The notes: generated by a model from the sequence alone, not told the origin. Counted from the first letter of the stretch, positions 10,534 through 22,509 are shown. The stretch: DNA of 64,000 nucleotides from Astrothelium macrocarpum (GCA_021030915.1 JAGEMR010000151.1:1-64000), one strand, 5' to 3'. Translations and numbers: made by a program.

Positions 10534-11379
10534 ATGCTTCCGACACCTTCGACAAATCATGTGTCGTTTGATCAAGTCTATGAGCCTGCCGAAGACTCCT
10601 TCCTGCTGTTAGATACACTATCTTCAAGCCAAGAGACCGCATTCCTCCATGAGCGATTTGTTCGGGAGAACAGCAGCAGCAATGCATCACCACTCATTAT
10701 AGAAATAGGTACAGGATCAGGAGTGGTCCTTGCTTTTCTTACAGCTTATGCCGAAATTCTGTTGGGTCGTTCAGATATACTGACCTTGGGTGCTGACATT
10801 AATAGCTTTGCCTGTAAAGCCACAGTAGACACAGTAAGAACAGCTTGCGGAGAAACTGCTCCCGGTACAGGTCCAGTCCATGGCATCTTTCTAGATATCC
10901 TCAATACCAATCTCGGAAGTGCACTGCGTTCATGTCAGGTTGATATATTGGTCTTTAATCCACCATATGTTCCAACGGAAGAGTTGCCCAGTCTTTCAGA
11001 ACACACAAATTACAACAAAAGCCAAAATGGGCCGACTTCATTCGAGCAAGATTCCCATTTACTGGCTCTTTCGTACGCAGGCGGTGTTGACGGCATGGAA
11101 GTCACCAATCGTCTCTTAGATGAGTTACCCAAGACACTAAACTCTGATAGAGGCGTTGCCTACATCCTTCTCTGTGCACAAAATAAGCCAGAAGAAGTCA
11201 AGCAACGTATTCGACAGTGGGGCGTGCAATGGGCTGTCGAGACAGTAGGATCTAGTGGCAAGAAAGGTGGATGGGAAAAGTTGCAAATCATCAGGATCTG
11301 GCGCTCAGCTGGCTCGTCTAAACGAGAAGGGGGAGCGAGTTGGGAAGAATCCGTGATATCAAACACAAATCACAGATAA
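10534..11379 (+). CDS. MTQ2: eRF1 methyltransferase catalytic subunit (HemK/PrmC family)
   Basis: An intronless frame of 281 residues from ATG 10534. It starts with the Mtq2 signature YEPAEDSFLLLD (~16-27), then SAM-binding motif I IEIGTGSGVV (~56-65) and the catalytic NPPY (142-145), which docks the substrate glutamine. With its zinc-finger partner Trm112, Mtq2 methylates the Gln of the GGQ loop in translation termination factor eRF1. Length agrees with fungal orthologues, which usually lack the long N-terminal domain of bacterial PrmC. It is divergent from SDHAF3 and convergent with acrB, whose stop lies 130 bp downstream. Confidence 0.93.
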   Translation: MLPTPSTNHVSFDQVYEPAEDSFLLLDTLSSSQETAFLHERFVRENSSSNASPLIIEIGTGSGVVLAFLTAYAEILLGRSDILTLGADINSFACKATVDTVRTACGETAPGTGPVHGIFLDILNTNLGSALRSCQVDILVFNPPYVPTEELPSLSEHTNYNKSQNGPTSFEQDSHLLALSYAGGVDGMEVTNRLLDELPKTLNSDRGVAYILLCAQNKPEEVKQRIRQWGVQWAVETVGSSGKKGGWEKLQIIRIWRSAGSSKREGGASWEESVISNTNHR

Positions 11380-11508
11380 CATGCTGTATATGGCGGCTTG
11401 CATCTGTCCGGCAAGTCCATAGCGAGGGATCACAAATCACATTCTGCACACCTCAAACGGGAAAAAAGCAAGCACCATCAAAAAACGAATGCATTCAAGA
11501 AAACCTAG

Positions 11509-14462
11509 CTACAGCGACTGCGGCGACGCCAACCCCGACACCCTCGGCGGCGGCGGACTCATCCCCACCACCCCACCCTGCTGCTGCTGCAACAGCTGCC
11601 CGCCCAAAGCCGACGGACTCATCACCTCCGTCGCACTCCCCTCCACCGACAGCGCATCCTGATGATCCGTCAGGCCACTGACATCGCTCAGCATGGAACT
11701 CGAGCGGCCGCGCGTCGTGACATCGCGCGCCTCGCGGTACACGCTGCCTGGGTTGCTCTTCACCAGCGCGGCGGAGCCGTGCGGGAGTGGCTGGCCGGGC
11801 GCGCCGAACGAGGGGAATGACAGCGACGACGACGCGGACGGCGGCGGCGGCGGCTGGTGGAACGACGATGGGCGCAGCGGGTTGGGCAGCACGCCCTCGG
11901 GCGTCGACGGCGCCGACGGGTGCGAGTGGGTGGACAGCGCGGCGTGCGTGTGGTGGTACGACGACGAGGAGGAGGATTGTAGAAGCTGGATCTGCTGGGT
12001 GACGGCGGCGAGCTTTTGGAGGACGGCGTCGCGCTCGCGGTCCATGCCCTCGATCTGCGACACGATTTGGCCTTCTTTCATCTCGCGCTGGATAATGGCT
12101 TGGGCGCGGAGGGCATCGCGGTGGGCTTTGAGACTGGCGTGGCCGGGGGAGGTGGTGGTGGCGGCGGTGAGTTTGTCGTACTGCTCGTTGAGCTTGTCGA
12201 GGCGGACTTTGAGGCGCTCGCGCTTCTGGGCGATGGAGTGAATGTCGGATTTGACCTGGGATTGGTCTTGGGTCGCTTTCTTGTTGGCGTCGTTGAGACG
12301 TTCCTGCGCATTCTTGTGCTTTGTCAGACTCTCTTTCCATTGGGCTTTTTTGGCGTCATAATCGTTGAGGTCTTCGTCTGGAAGAGTCGCAAGGAAATCT
12401 GCCTGTTCTGACATTTCGGCGGAAGCGCTATTGGCCGTTTGTATATTCTGTTTCATTTGCAGTATTCGCTGGCGCTGGCGGTCATCATTGTTGCCTGCCG
12501 ACTCAGAACGTACGATAAGACTATCCACCTCTTTGCGAAGCGAGGTAATGGCAGACTTGTGCTCTTTGCGAATCTTCTTCAGTTTGTTACGAAGCTCGGT
12601 GAGATTGGAGTCCGCAGCTACGATGGAATTCTTCAGTGTTGTTGCTGGCGAAGACGGACGAAACGATTGATGAGCTGTTGTCGGCGCTGACACTGTGAGT
12701 TGTTAGATGCGCTGAGCAAATCATTCAAAAAGGACACACCTTGCTCTGCTGTAGGGGCCTGAGGGGACGTGACGTGCACAGCAGATATTAGCGTCTCATC
12801 TGAGCTTCGGATGAACTCGCAATAGTAGCTCGAGTGTGGTGTCAATCCATAAATTTCGCCAACCCACGAGTCTACCGTCTCCCCAGAAGAATCTACAAAA
12901 CTATGCCCAGGATGAAATCGAGTTGAAGCCCAGTCTGCGCCGTTAAGTCTCACATAGAATGGTTTCGTCTTGTCCACGCCTGCACCTCCATCTCCACCCA
13001 TCTGTGTGCCATCTGTAGCGTGAGATGAACTTCTGAATGCTGCGCCTTGAAATCGAATCTCATTTGGTAAGAGCTCTGTAATCCAGACCCGATTGGTCTC
13101 TCGAGGATTTGCGTTGCCAATGTGATTAATATCTGTAGCGTCGGCTTCTATCGCGTCTTGTGATGGTTGTGCTTGCTCCATTTCTTTCATAACAGTAACT
13201 TTTGTGCTCGCCAACGCCGCCCAAAACGGCTGTAATCGGCGGACAAGGTTCGCTTGCTTTCGTTTTCTTTTTGCATTAGGATCTTTTTCTTTCCCCGACC
13301 CAGATGCCGGAGGTTGTCCAGGAGGTCGTCCGTCAGAACTCGTACTGCTGCAAGTATCCGGACTAGAATCCGCGCTTATTGAATTGCTTCGAGGAGATTG
13401 AGAAAGGCCGGCTTCTGGGTCTGTACTACTGGGTGGAGACTGTGACTGATGTTTCAGCAAAAACCGTCGGAGCCATCGTAAAACACCTTGACTGAATATG
13501 TGCAATGCAAAGCCTCTATTTATCCAATTGCGCGATGCCCAGACCATGTCCTGAACAGTGTCTGGCTGCAACGGACCCTGTATTCGACCAGAGCTTACTT
13601 TTGACAAAGCGCCCCAAACGATATGGTGACCGTAATAGCGAACGGTGTTGTGGCGGTTCGCATGCGAAGCCAAAACAATCATAGCACATATCAGAAAGGC
13701 GTTCGTCGTGCCATTCTTACCAGCAGCGACTCCACCCAAAGACACGGCAATGACGGCCTGCGACAGATCCAATATGTAGTTTTGCGCACGCTCCCAAAAA
13801 ATCATCCAGATAGCAAGTATGAAAAGGTCCATGGCAACAATTGCGACTAGCGAGGGGGCTCCAGTTCCGCCTATGAGCATTTCGTGGAGACTGGGAAGAA
13901 CTCCAGAGGTCGGAGGAACGAATGTTAACAAGGTGTACAAGGCATTGATAATGGTGAGGAATGTCGGCGGTAGCTGTAGTAGGATGATCAGGATAGCAAT
14001 GACATCTCGAAGTGGACAGGATCTGAGTATGGTTGTAGCGAGCGTCAAAGAGTCTCCCATGCTTGTTATCGAAACCTTTCTACCCAAGTCATCCGTCCGA
14101 GCGTGGTTGTGAGCGTGACCGTGTACGTCTCCGACCAAGCCGGCCTCAAACGCGTGCGCTTCCGGTCTCGTAAGAATTGGATAGTCGGAAGAAGGAACGG
14201 GTCCGTCGACGTTGGGAATTTTTGTCGCGGATCCCATCGTGGCTGCTGCAGCAGTCCCATTGGGCGTGTCGACAGGTTGCGACAACGTAGCCAGATGCGT
14301 CACAGCTGGTGAGGAATGCAAGGGCGAGGACGGCGGAGTGGAGTTGCCATTTGGTTCAGGGCGCAGGTCTCCGTTGGATTTTTGTTTTCCAATACGCTTT
14401 CCTGGAGCAGCGAGGCCGTTCTCATGCCTGTTCTGAGTAGCTTTGCCACGAGACTTGGGCAT
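11509..14462 (-). CDS. acrB: AcrB-like ubiquitination-network membrane protein
   Basis: Two exons, 14462-12740 and 12692-11509, with a 47-nt intron, give 968 residues. The MPKSRGKATQ start is followed by a disordered region, a His-rich DVHGHAHNHA segment, DLGRKVSITSMGDSLTLA, and three or four hydrophobic segments (~150-300), including one starting RDVIAILIILLQLPPTF. The C-terminal third has a long charged coiled coil and then Pro/Ser/Gln-rich low complexity. This order matches Aspergillus nidulans AcrB, a coiled-coil membrane protein linked genetically to the CreB/CreC deubiquitination network and drug resistance. Molecular activity is not known. The 3' exon is strongly GC-rich and produces long shadow frames on the other strand. 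Confidence 0.85.
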
Positions 14463-15418
14463 GAACGTTGGGTCTAGCACAAAGCAGACCGCTCCCTCTC
14501 GCAGACCCGCCAGAAACACGACGAGCCAGACGGAGGAACGGTATCAAGATGTTGGTGGCAGATGTGACGAGGTTCAAAGGGTTAGGCACGAGGGCGGGTG
14601 GTCAACTTGGCATTGGGAGTGTCAAAGGAGTCACCTCAGCCAAGCACATCTGTGCGCTTAATAAGCCCAACGCCCGCTCGCCGTGCTATCCTCTACCAGA
14701 CGCAAAATATTCTCCCTGGGCAACCTGGGAAAGCACCATGCACTAGGATTTGGGACTGGCCCCAATTCCCCTTGCGGACTGGGCTTACAACATTGCGCCT
14801 GGGAGTGCCCGGTTTTAGCTCCTCACAGTCACACGTTCCCGAATATGCTCGGCTGACCGACCTCGGCCAGCTGGAAGATCAGCGCGCGGCGAGCCTGTCT
14901 TTGCTCATGTATCCCTCTTCGTTTCCCGAACCGGTCAAGCTGCGATTGCTTTGCTAAGTTTAATGCAATGCACGCCCGGCGGCCAGCGGGAGGCTTCGGA
15001 GAGCGCCTCTGCATCTGTACCGACGAACGGTGCCCGCCAGTAGTTGCGAATTTTACGTCTTCGTTTGGACTGGTTAGGTCTTGTGTGGCCTCGTTTGGTC
15101 TTATCGTCCCAGTGATGGCGCCAGCCGATGGCGAGCATCCCCGCAAGCGCATCAGGTTTTGCCTGCGTCAATTGATCAACGGCTTTGCCTTGACCAACTC
15201 GCTGACTGGCTAATCTAGAAACAAAAACCCCACTACAAGAGTCAACCTAGATTTCAAGAGGCTAGGGATTCCTGGTTAAAATTTGTACGTAACCATGTCT
15301 ATTTGCTACTCCGTGACGCTTGTTGACGATACGATATCGGCTTCTATAAGCGGTTGCTGCGGGGCCAACTCGATGTCGAGTGACTGATGCATTCAGACGT
15401 CGTACAATTCTAAGCGGT
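14463..15418. other. Intergenic, 956 bp
   Basis: This lies between the acrB start and the thioesterase stop. Short frames exist on both strands, but none shows a family motif. It should contain the acrB promoter and the thioesterase 3' UTR. Confidence 0.45.
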
Positions 15419-16528
15419 CTAGCCGCTGCTGCCAAAATCTTCCTTTGCGTCGGGTCTATCCCAACTGTCCTTTTCAAGCTGTCTAACCTGTTCCGTTAAA
15501 CGATGGATCCCGCGCCTTTGTTCGTGTTTCGCGTGCTCTTGTTTCTTGAACGTGCTTTGGAAACTCTCGACCATAAAAGGTGGTAGCGGGACCTTTTTGG
15601 ATTTCCGATAGTCGTACATGACTACATCTTCCACACACCTTGCCACCACTCTCCGGTGGAGTTCCGAGAGAATGACAACATCCAAGATGAAGGAGTCCGT
15701 TAATGTTGATGGACAGTCACGCAATTTGTGGTAGACGCTGACACGGTCCGGCCATGTCATAGGCTATTTGTAAGCCATGTCAGCAGATTATGCCAAGACC
15801 AATCAAGTAACGTACAAATTTGAAATCTGTCCTGATACTGCGCAGAATCAGTCCATCACCGCGGGGAGTCCACAGTTCACTCCACTGACTTCGATGGTTT
15901 GGGTCGATTCGAGTTGCATATTTTTGAGCCCAATTGATACGTGCAGATTCCGCATAGCGGGTATATGTAACATTGTTCACGTGCCCTGTGGGACAGACTT
16001 AGTCTGACCGTCGTGTGGAGTTGAGACCAGCAAATCTGATCGAAGCATACCCTTCCATCACTATTTAGTGGGTCGAATGATTGTATCGTAGGACAATCGG
16101 GGTCTGTCTTACCATGCTATCCTACAAAATGTATGTGGCGCATTAGCTCAAAGACGCATTCTCTCCGCAAATCCCAGGCAAGATTGCCTGAAGGGCCACA
16201 GAGCTCTTACCATTTCGCCCCATACGACCTGTTGCCTAAATAGTCCCCTGTGATCCTCATCTGTGAGAAAACCCTCATTACCAGCTAAAAGTTCTCTCCA
16301 ATGTCGATTCATGTATTGCAAAACCTGCCCAGCCAGCTGAACCTGTTCAGTCTTGAGACCAAATTGTATGCATCTTCCTATACGAGAATGGAGATCTTGA
16401 AGCCAACGTGGATTTGGTGATTCTGTTGGTGTTGATCTGGATGACGGAGTCGCAGTCGAAAAGCGACAGGACGAGGGTTTTGGCAACAGACCGGCTGCTG
16501 GTCGTAGAGACCGTATGCAAAGTTTCAT
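15419..16528 (-). CDS. Hotdog-fold acyl-thioesterase, fungal type, with microexon
   Basis: Exons: 16528-16211, a 9-nt microexon 16121-16113, 15985-15816 and 15763-15419. About 280 residues are expected. The start is a basic, Ser/Thr-rich mitochondrial-type leader. Exon 1 ends VVWGEM, the microexon codes D-S-M, and exon 3 resumes HVNNVTYTRYAES. Together these are the 4HBT catalytic helix D-x-M-G-H-V-N-N. Exon 4 supplies MTWPDRVSVYHKLR and a charged C-terminus. Splice borders of the microexon are canonical (TTTTGTAG/GTAAGA), but the next acceptor leaves the frame one base short. Either a G has been lost, the assembly has an error, or splicing differs (a 4-nt CATG exon restores frame but drops the Asp). 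Substrate unknown. Confidence 0.72.
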
Positions 16529-16758
16529 GGTCCGATTGAAGCTTAACAAAAAGAAAAACAATACGTTATGCAACAGGGTACGGGGTAGGTTTTGGGCCGT
16601 CTGCAAGATTGCGCGATGGATCAACGTCAGTGCTGCTGCAACCCCGCAATTCCGGCGCCCGAGTCTCTGGTTTTCTCCGAAACCATCACATTTCGCTATC
16701 GATGCAGCGTGACAGTGTGACATCTTCTCGTCTCATTTAAATCCCTATCAGATACGAA

Positions 16759-17181
16759 ATGCCTCCTACAACCTCTAGCTCATTACGCTACGATGTAATT
16801 CGAATTTACAAAGGTATATTTCTTTTCCACTTGCCCGCCTAAGCGTATCGCCTAAGTGTCTTTGCAAATTTAGAGCTTTTGTACCTTGGGCGCGAATATC
16901 CATTGGGCTACGATTACTTCCGCCCACGGCTTCACAAAGCCTTTGCAAGCCAGGCCGATCTTCAAGATGAACGAAAAATTAAGGAGGCCATTGGAAGGGC
17001 AGAATACGTAAAAAAGGGTAAGTTTAGAAACCAGTTATTCTGTTGCAGCTGATACCCATGAACATTTAAGAGATTGAAGCATTGTAAGTCGCGTTCCCGT
17101 CCAAAAGAGTACCGCGCTAAAAACTCCAGATACTATCTCAAACGATATCGAGCCCTAAAACAGAGATACGACAGGACGTAA
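16759..17181 (+). CDS. ETFRF1/LYRM5-like LYR protein
   Basis: Four exons, 16759-16813, 16874-17017, a 13-nt exon 17071-17083 and 17130-17181, join to 87 residues. The product contains VIRIYKELLYLGREYP (~13-28), GYDYFRPRLHKAF and EALYYLKRYRALKQRY, the full LYRM5 pattern, in which the LYR tripeptide appears as YLGREYP. The mammalian homologue ETFRF1 binds electron-transfer flavoprotein and displaces its FAD, damping fatty-acid and amino-acid electron input. LYR proteins work with the mitochondrial acyl-carrier protein. The gene is divergent from the thioesterase (230 bp apart), which is suggestive since both bear on acyl metabolism. Its stop is only 33 bp from the convergent methyltransferase stop. 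Confidence 0.88.
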
Positions 17182-17214
17182 TCCAGACGCTCCGACATGT
17201 TATGAATTCGAGTC

Positions 17215-18369
17215 TCATCCTTGGACTTTCCTCGCCCACCATGCGCCTGCCTCGAGGCATTCCCCAGTTGCTGCCCCATTCTGCTCCGATAAGCTAGAAA
17301 CCATGCCTGTCCACCATCGCTGCCACTCATCCTCGGACTTGCCGCTGGCATCTCTGAGAAAAGGTTCGAGCGCTTCAATCATTTGAACCACAGTCAATAA
17401 ACATGCGGACCTGAGTGCCAGTTGATCGGCGTCGGGTGCACGTCGTGCTAGTGAAGAAGAGTCAGAGGCGCTATCGACCTCGGCAGGAGTGTCCTGGTTC
17501 GCAATATCGTGTTCCCAACGCATCTCTGCAAGTGGGATTGCAACTCTTCGATATCCAAAATCCGACAGGCTTTCGGATTCCTGCAACAAGACCTGTGCAA
17601 GGATGGCACACGGTGCAGATATAAGCTTCCGTCCGTCTAGTGCGTCATGAATCCAGACGTTATAATCCTGAATGTAGTTATTCTGAGCTTTTGCAAATGG
17701 AGTTCCCGGGCCCATCAAGAAAGCTCCATTTGAAGTGGCACTATCATTCCGATCTACAGACTTGTGTGCCGGTGGATGCGGCAGCAGACTTCTCAATGTG
17801 TGATCCGTCTCCCAGATCTCCAGAATCCCACCGGATTTCAATATTCTGATACATTCGTCGAGCATGCGTTCTGATTGTCCACCCTGACATACAACTAGGC
17901 TGGTGTCTTTCAACATGACAAGGTCAAATTCATCGTCATCAAATGGCAATGGGATTCTTCGGACATCGTGTTGAACAAAGCGCCAATTTAGTCCATGCTT
18001 TGTCAAATCCGGAGCGACTCCAGTGATATCCAACCCGGTAAAGGAGACATCTGAGAATCCGAGAGACGAAAAGTAATCATGGCACAAAGAGCTCCAATAT
18101 CCGGTGCCACAGCATAGATCCAAGACTTTACTAGGGGGGGAAACTTGCTGCCAAGGGGAGCACACGGGTCTCCCCAGTACCGCAGTGCGAATACGAGTTG
18201 ATAGATTTTGGCGCTGCCATTCGGTCAAGTCACAAGGTAGTGGGTATGGTAGATTGCGAAGGTACCGACGTGCGTTGCGCACTGCAAACGATGGACCAAG
18301 TTCAGCCGAGCTAGTGTAGACAGACGTACCAAAACCAGAAGCCGAGCCATGTCCGCCTTTGGTGTTCAT
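17215..18369 (-). CDS. SAM-dependent methyltransferase (class I), substrate unknown
   Basis: A single frame of 384 residues from ATG 18369. SAM motif I is VLDLCCGTGYWS (~82-93), followed by FTGLDITG (motif II region), FVQHDVRRIPLPFDDDEFDLV (motif III/IV) and RILKSGGILEIWE, a typical Rossmann methyltransferase. The second half has no landmark I recognise apart from a conserved-looking Trp-rich end. It resembles fungal stand-alone methyltransferases annotated only by the domain. Neither neighbour hints at a biosynthetic cluster. An upstream in-frame extension lacks an ATG. Confidence 0.75.
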   Translation of the reverse strand: MNTKGGHGSASGFGTSVYTSSAELGPSFAVRNARRYLRNLPYPLPCDLTEWQRQNLSTRIRTAVLGRPVCSPWQQVSPPSKVLDLCCGTGYWSSLCHDYFSSLGFSDVSFTGLDITGVAPDLTKHGLNWRFVQHDVRRIPLPFDDDEFDLVMLKDTSLVVCQGGQSERMLDECIRILKSGGILEIWETDHTLRSLLPHPPAHKSVDRNDSATSNGAFLMGPGTPFAKAQNNYIQDYNVWIHDALDGRKLISAPCAILAQVLLQESESLSDFGYRRVAIPLAEMRWEHDIANQDTPAEVDSASDSSSLARRAPDADQLALRSACLLTVVQMIEALEPFLRDASGKSEDEWQRWWTGMVSSLSEQNGAATGECLEAGAWWARKVQG

Positions 18370-19700
18370 CACTCTGCTCCTGCTCGCATTGTTGCAATCG
18401 AGCGAATGACCATAGGGAACATGCAAAAGTCTCTAGTGAGCCTGCGCAACAATTCTTCCTTGTCTTAATCCCGGTTGGGCATGTGCGAAGGATTACTTAA
18501 TCGAATTGCCAAGCTGCACCGCTGCGGCACCGTTTAGCACGCGGACTCCTTCCAAGGTTTCTCCAGATTCGCGTCAAGCTGGAGCTTCCAGCAAAAGCAC
18601 CTCGCAAGACTGGATGGGTATATTCACTAGTATGCTCATAAAGTTCCTCAAAAATTCCGGAGGAGTCTGGCTTTTGATATTGGTCGGGGTCTGGTCCTAT
18701 GCATGGAGGTGGTCCTTGTAGTTATGCACCTCCTTGGGTTTGTTTCCGATAGAAACACCGTCATCACGGAGGAAAGGTCACACTGTTCACGCTGGGCGGA
18801 ATCAAATAGTGGGTAGCGTGATTGGACAGAGATGCTCCTTTGAGATCAAGGAGGATCAAACTATTTCAGAGTAGTGCCCAGAGAGCTGCAATGTACGAAA
18901 TGCAAAGACTTGGATCTCGCCATGGTCAAAAGGCAAAGCCGGGATCGCTAATGTTTTCGAGCTCGGACCCCGCGTCCATCATCTTCTGCAGTCGTAAGTA
19001 CTTCACACGTACCCATCGGTCTAGACTGGATCTTGCTGCTCGACTAGTTCTCTGCTTGCCGCATGGCGACACGGCAACATGTCAGTTGATGTGATTTGGT
19101 AGGGAGATTGATGATTAAATGTCTGATGAGGGTCGAGAAGCGCGTTTGGTAGCTCATCGAAATCTGCGCCAAGCTAGCCTATATCTAAGAGAGATGTAGC
19201 TTGACACGTGACCGTCGCAAACGCCAGCCCACACCTCCTCGACTTGCGTGCTACCAACTTGACCTCCGCAACAGCTCGGCAGTCAACACGAAAAGGCTTC
19301 TTCTTCAGTTCTGTCCAAAGCCGTCTCTTGACCCATCCACGCCGTCCGTCCCTGCTATACTGACCCATTCTACTGGAAGCCGAAGCGCTGCGACAATAAC
19401 AACCTCCGCGACACGCTATCTAGCCCCTTCTGCTCCCTCTTGTGACGCGCGCGGGAGCATCGTTACGACCACCACATCCACTCTTTGTCCTCATATGCTC
19501 CTTGAGGATGAATTGAGACCCCTCACAATGTGCTGGCCGTCCATGACGACTCCGTTGCAAACAAAAATCAGCTGCGCGTGCCACCTTCAACCATATTCTC
19601 AGTCTCAGATAGCCGAATTACCGGATATTGATCCAAGAAGAGGACAATTGAACGATTTGCTAGTCGTGGCCGGCCGACGCCGGCCCAAGTGTTGGTCAAG
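18370..19700. other. Intergenic, 1.3 kb, upstream of CCR4
   Basis: It contains the putative small tail-anchored frame listed separately (18604-18721). The frame leading into CCR4 is open from 19632 without an ATG before 19701. An untranslated or extra coding exon of CCR4 could lie here, because related fungal Ccr4 proteins often carry a longer N-terminus. Confidence 0.4.
18604..18721 (+). other. Possible exon with a C-terminal membrane anchor
   Basis: The frame ending at TAG 18719-18721 codes about 25 polar residues and then a hydrophobic, Trp-rich stretch (WLLILVGVWSYAW) before a basic end, as in tail-anchored proteins. It is open back to about 18506 with no ATG until 18616. If real, it would be the last exon of a small gene whose first exon I could not place, or a short protein starting at 18616. 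Nothing else supports it. Confidence 0.2.
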
Positions 19701-21850
19701 ATGTTTAACCAAGGCCATCAAACTGGACACAATTTCCTCATCAATGGCGGGCCCACCCACCCGAGATACAATGTTCATATGGGATTAGGGAAACAGTTTC
19801 AGCAGCATGGACAACAGCACCAGAATCACCAGTCCCATCATCCACAACCCGACCACGCACCTCATAATGCACACACTGCAAGCTTTGGAAATCACCAGCA
19901 CACCCTGTCCGGTGGCCTAACACCCCAGTACCAGCATAATCAAACACAAAATGGAACTCCTCATAGTACTCAAAGCGCTTTGGCAAATGCACCAAACGAT
20001 CATTGGAAGTTGCAGTTGCAATCGTATCAAGCTTCTTCAGAAGCGAGAGCGCCGCATCACCATGCCCGACACACCGCAAATGCCAAATTCGCCGTCTTAG
20101 CAAGCGCTACAAATGGTGTGAAGAAAGAAGTGGAAAAGGATGAGGGGCATAGACCAACAGCTATAGAAGTTCCACGACAGGAATGGTTAGCAGTAGATTT
20201 TGGTGGTCAAGGATTGAAAGCTATATCTCCTGCCCTGTTTGACTACACATTCCTGGACAAGGTCTTTTTCAACTTCAACAAACTCACCGTTTTACCTCCG
20301 GCTGTAGGCCAACTCCGAACTCTGACCTGTCTTGACCTCTCATTCAACAACATTACCGAACTTCCACCAGAGATTGGCATGTTGAGTAATTTGAGAGAAT
20401 TACTTCTCTTTGACAATCCGATCCAAACACTTCCATTCGAGTTGGGTCTACTATATTCGCTAGAGCTGCTGGGCATCGAGGGTTGTCCGTTAGATGATGG
20501 TTTAAAATCATTGATCATGGATCAAGGCACGGCAGGGCTAATCGATTACCTCCGTCAGCAATGTCCAGGTATTTCTCATTCCCATGTTAAAAAGTCAAAG
20601 ACGCAGCTAATAACTAATTTCATGCTCAGGTCCTGACCCACCGGCCGAACGAGATTGGATAGTGGTGGACGAAACGCCAGAGACAGGCGACGAGCGATAC
20701 AAATTTAGCGTGCTGAGCTACAACATTCTCTGCGACGTATTTGCAAATCCTGGCCACTACGGTTATGTACCACAGCCAGCTCTATCGTGGGATCGTCGAA
20801 AGGAGATCATGTTAGATGAGTTACGCGCACGAAAGCCGGATATCATATGTTTACAAGAGTGCAATGCGCAAGCTTACAATGATGACTTACGGCCGGCCCT
20901 CGCCCATCTCGACTACAGAGGAATCTACACACCCAGAGGTCGATCAAAGACCATGAACGAAAAAGAGGCGAGACTTGTAGATGGATGTGCAACATTCTAC
21001 AAAAACAGTCGGTAAGACGCCTACACTTTCAAGTCTACACTAATTACATGCTCTGATTTATCCGCTTAGATACGTCCTCCTGGACAAGCAAGTGATTGAC
21101 TTTACAAATCTCGCAATCAATCGACCCGATATGAAGGGTGAGCACGATGTTTTTAACCGTGTAATGCCTCGTGATCATATTGGAACGGTGACGTTCCTTG
21201 AAGAACGAGCGACCGGTGTCAGACTGATTGTGGTGAATACACATCTTTTCTGGGATCCGGCGTACTCCGACGTGAAGCTTGTCCAAGGCGCAATCCTGAT
21301 GGAGCAAGTCACTAGATTCGCCGAAAGATATGCAAAATGGGCACCATGCACAGACAAAGAGCCTTATCGCTATGCGAATGGTGACAAAGACGGTGAAGAA
21401 GGCTCGGAAGAACCGACCATTCGACCCGCTCCATCTCTCCATTATTCGGCTGCTGGCCAAATCCCACTGGTCCTCTGCGGCGACTATAATTCCACACCAG
21501 GATCTCCAATCTATGAACTCCTAACTCGGGGGTCGCTGTCAAGCTCGCACGCCGAATTCGCAGACCGCAGTTACGGGAGCTTTACACGGGATGGAATATC
21601 ACACCCTTTCAGCCTCAAGTCAAGTTATTCGAGCATCGGGGAACTCAGTTTCACAAACTACACGCCAAACTATGTGGCAGCGATCGACTACATTTTCTAT
21701 TCGACAAATGCACTCCAGGTTACGGCGCTGCTCGGTGAGGTAGACAAGGAATATCTGCAGCGCGTGCCTGGATTTCCAAATCATCACTTTCCCAGTGATC
21801 ATCTGGCGTTGTTGGCGGAATTCTTCATCAAGGGAAAGAAGAATGGGTGA
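19701..21850 (+). CDS. CCR4: CCR4-NOT deadenylase catalytic subunit Ccr4
   Basis: Exons 19701-20568, 20630-21011 and 21070-21850 give 676 residues. The N-terminus is His/Gln-rich. Residues ~160-290 hold leucine-rich repeats (LTCLDLSFNNITELPPEIG) that bind the Caf1 partner. From ~310 comes an exonuclease-endonuclease-phosphatase domain: VLSYNILCD, the Mg-binding LQECN, VVNTHLFW, GDYNSTPGS and the terminal SDHLAL. Ccr4 removes poly(A) tails from mRNA in the CCR4-NOT complex, the first step of cytoplasmic decay. All catalytic residues appear intact. Introns are 61 and 58 nt. The true start could lie further upstream in another exon. Confidence 0.92.
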
Positions 21851-22509
21851 CGGGAGGCACAAGGGCATTTGTAAAGGATAATCGGAGTCATGGGTCTGGT
21901 TCTTTTCTTTTGCGCGTCTGAAACCGCTATGGACAACGGGCGCCAAGGTTCTTTTCGTGAACTTATGCTCTGACCTCTTAGATGGTCCGGCTTTGCGTTT
22001 GTTGTTCCATCTGCTCTTTTGAGTTACTAGGGTCTTTCGCAGTGCTGTGGCGGAATGTATCATAAAGTGCAGCAAATGCAGGATGCCCTCTTTTCTATGA
22101 AGAGCTGTCCGAACGTGCTAATGGTAGACGATCTGATACGAGCGTAGAGGCAAATACACGCATGAATTATATGGGATTTGTGTGGCTGATGCAAATCTGT
22201 TGATCCCGGAAAGCGGTTGCGTCAGCGTCTGAGGCGTGGAGAAACAGCAAACTACACGTGTACTTGTTAACTGGAATTCAGTCATGGGCCAGTAGTCAGC
22301 CACATTCTCCCCTATCCACCCTTTTCACTGTTTGCATTGCAAGACACTTTTTGCCACACCTAGGCCACCTCCTCCTTCTATCTCTAACCAATATCCAAGT
22401 CCGTACCGCCCCACAGACGAACCCCACCACGTCAACAACCCATACAAAACCCCTCACAATCCGACGTTAAAACTCTGATTGACAGAATACCTCCTCTCCA
22501 ATCGGCGCC
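21851..22509. other. Intergenic, 659 bp
   Basis: Between CCR4 and the SEC14-type gene, both on the + strand. A C/A-rich stretch just before 22510 resembles a fungal 5' leader. No gene seen. Confidence 0.45.

Noticed and set aside
11495..12340. Long open frames on both strands over the acrB 3' exon, including a 281-codon Arg/Pro-rich frame
   Set aside because: They are by-products of the GC-rich patch. Only the frame with the coiled coil joins acrB exon 1 through a proper intron.
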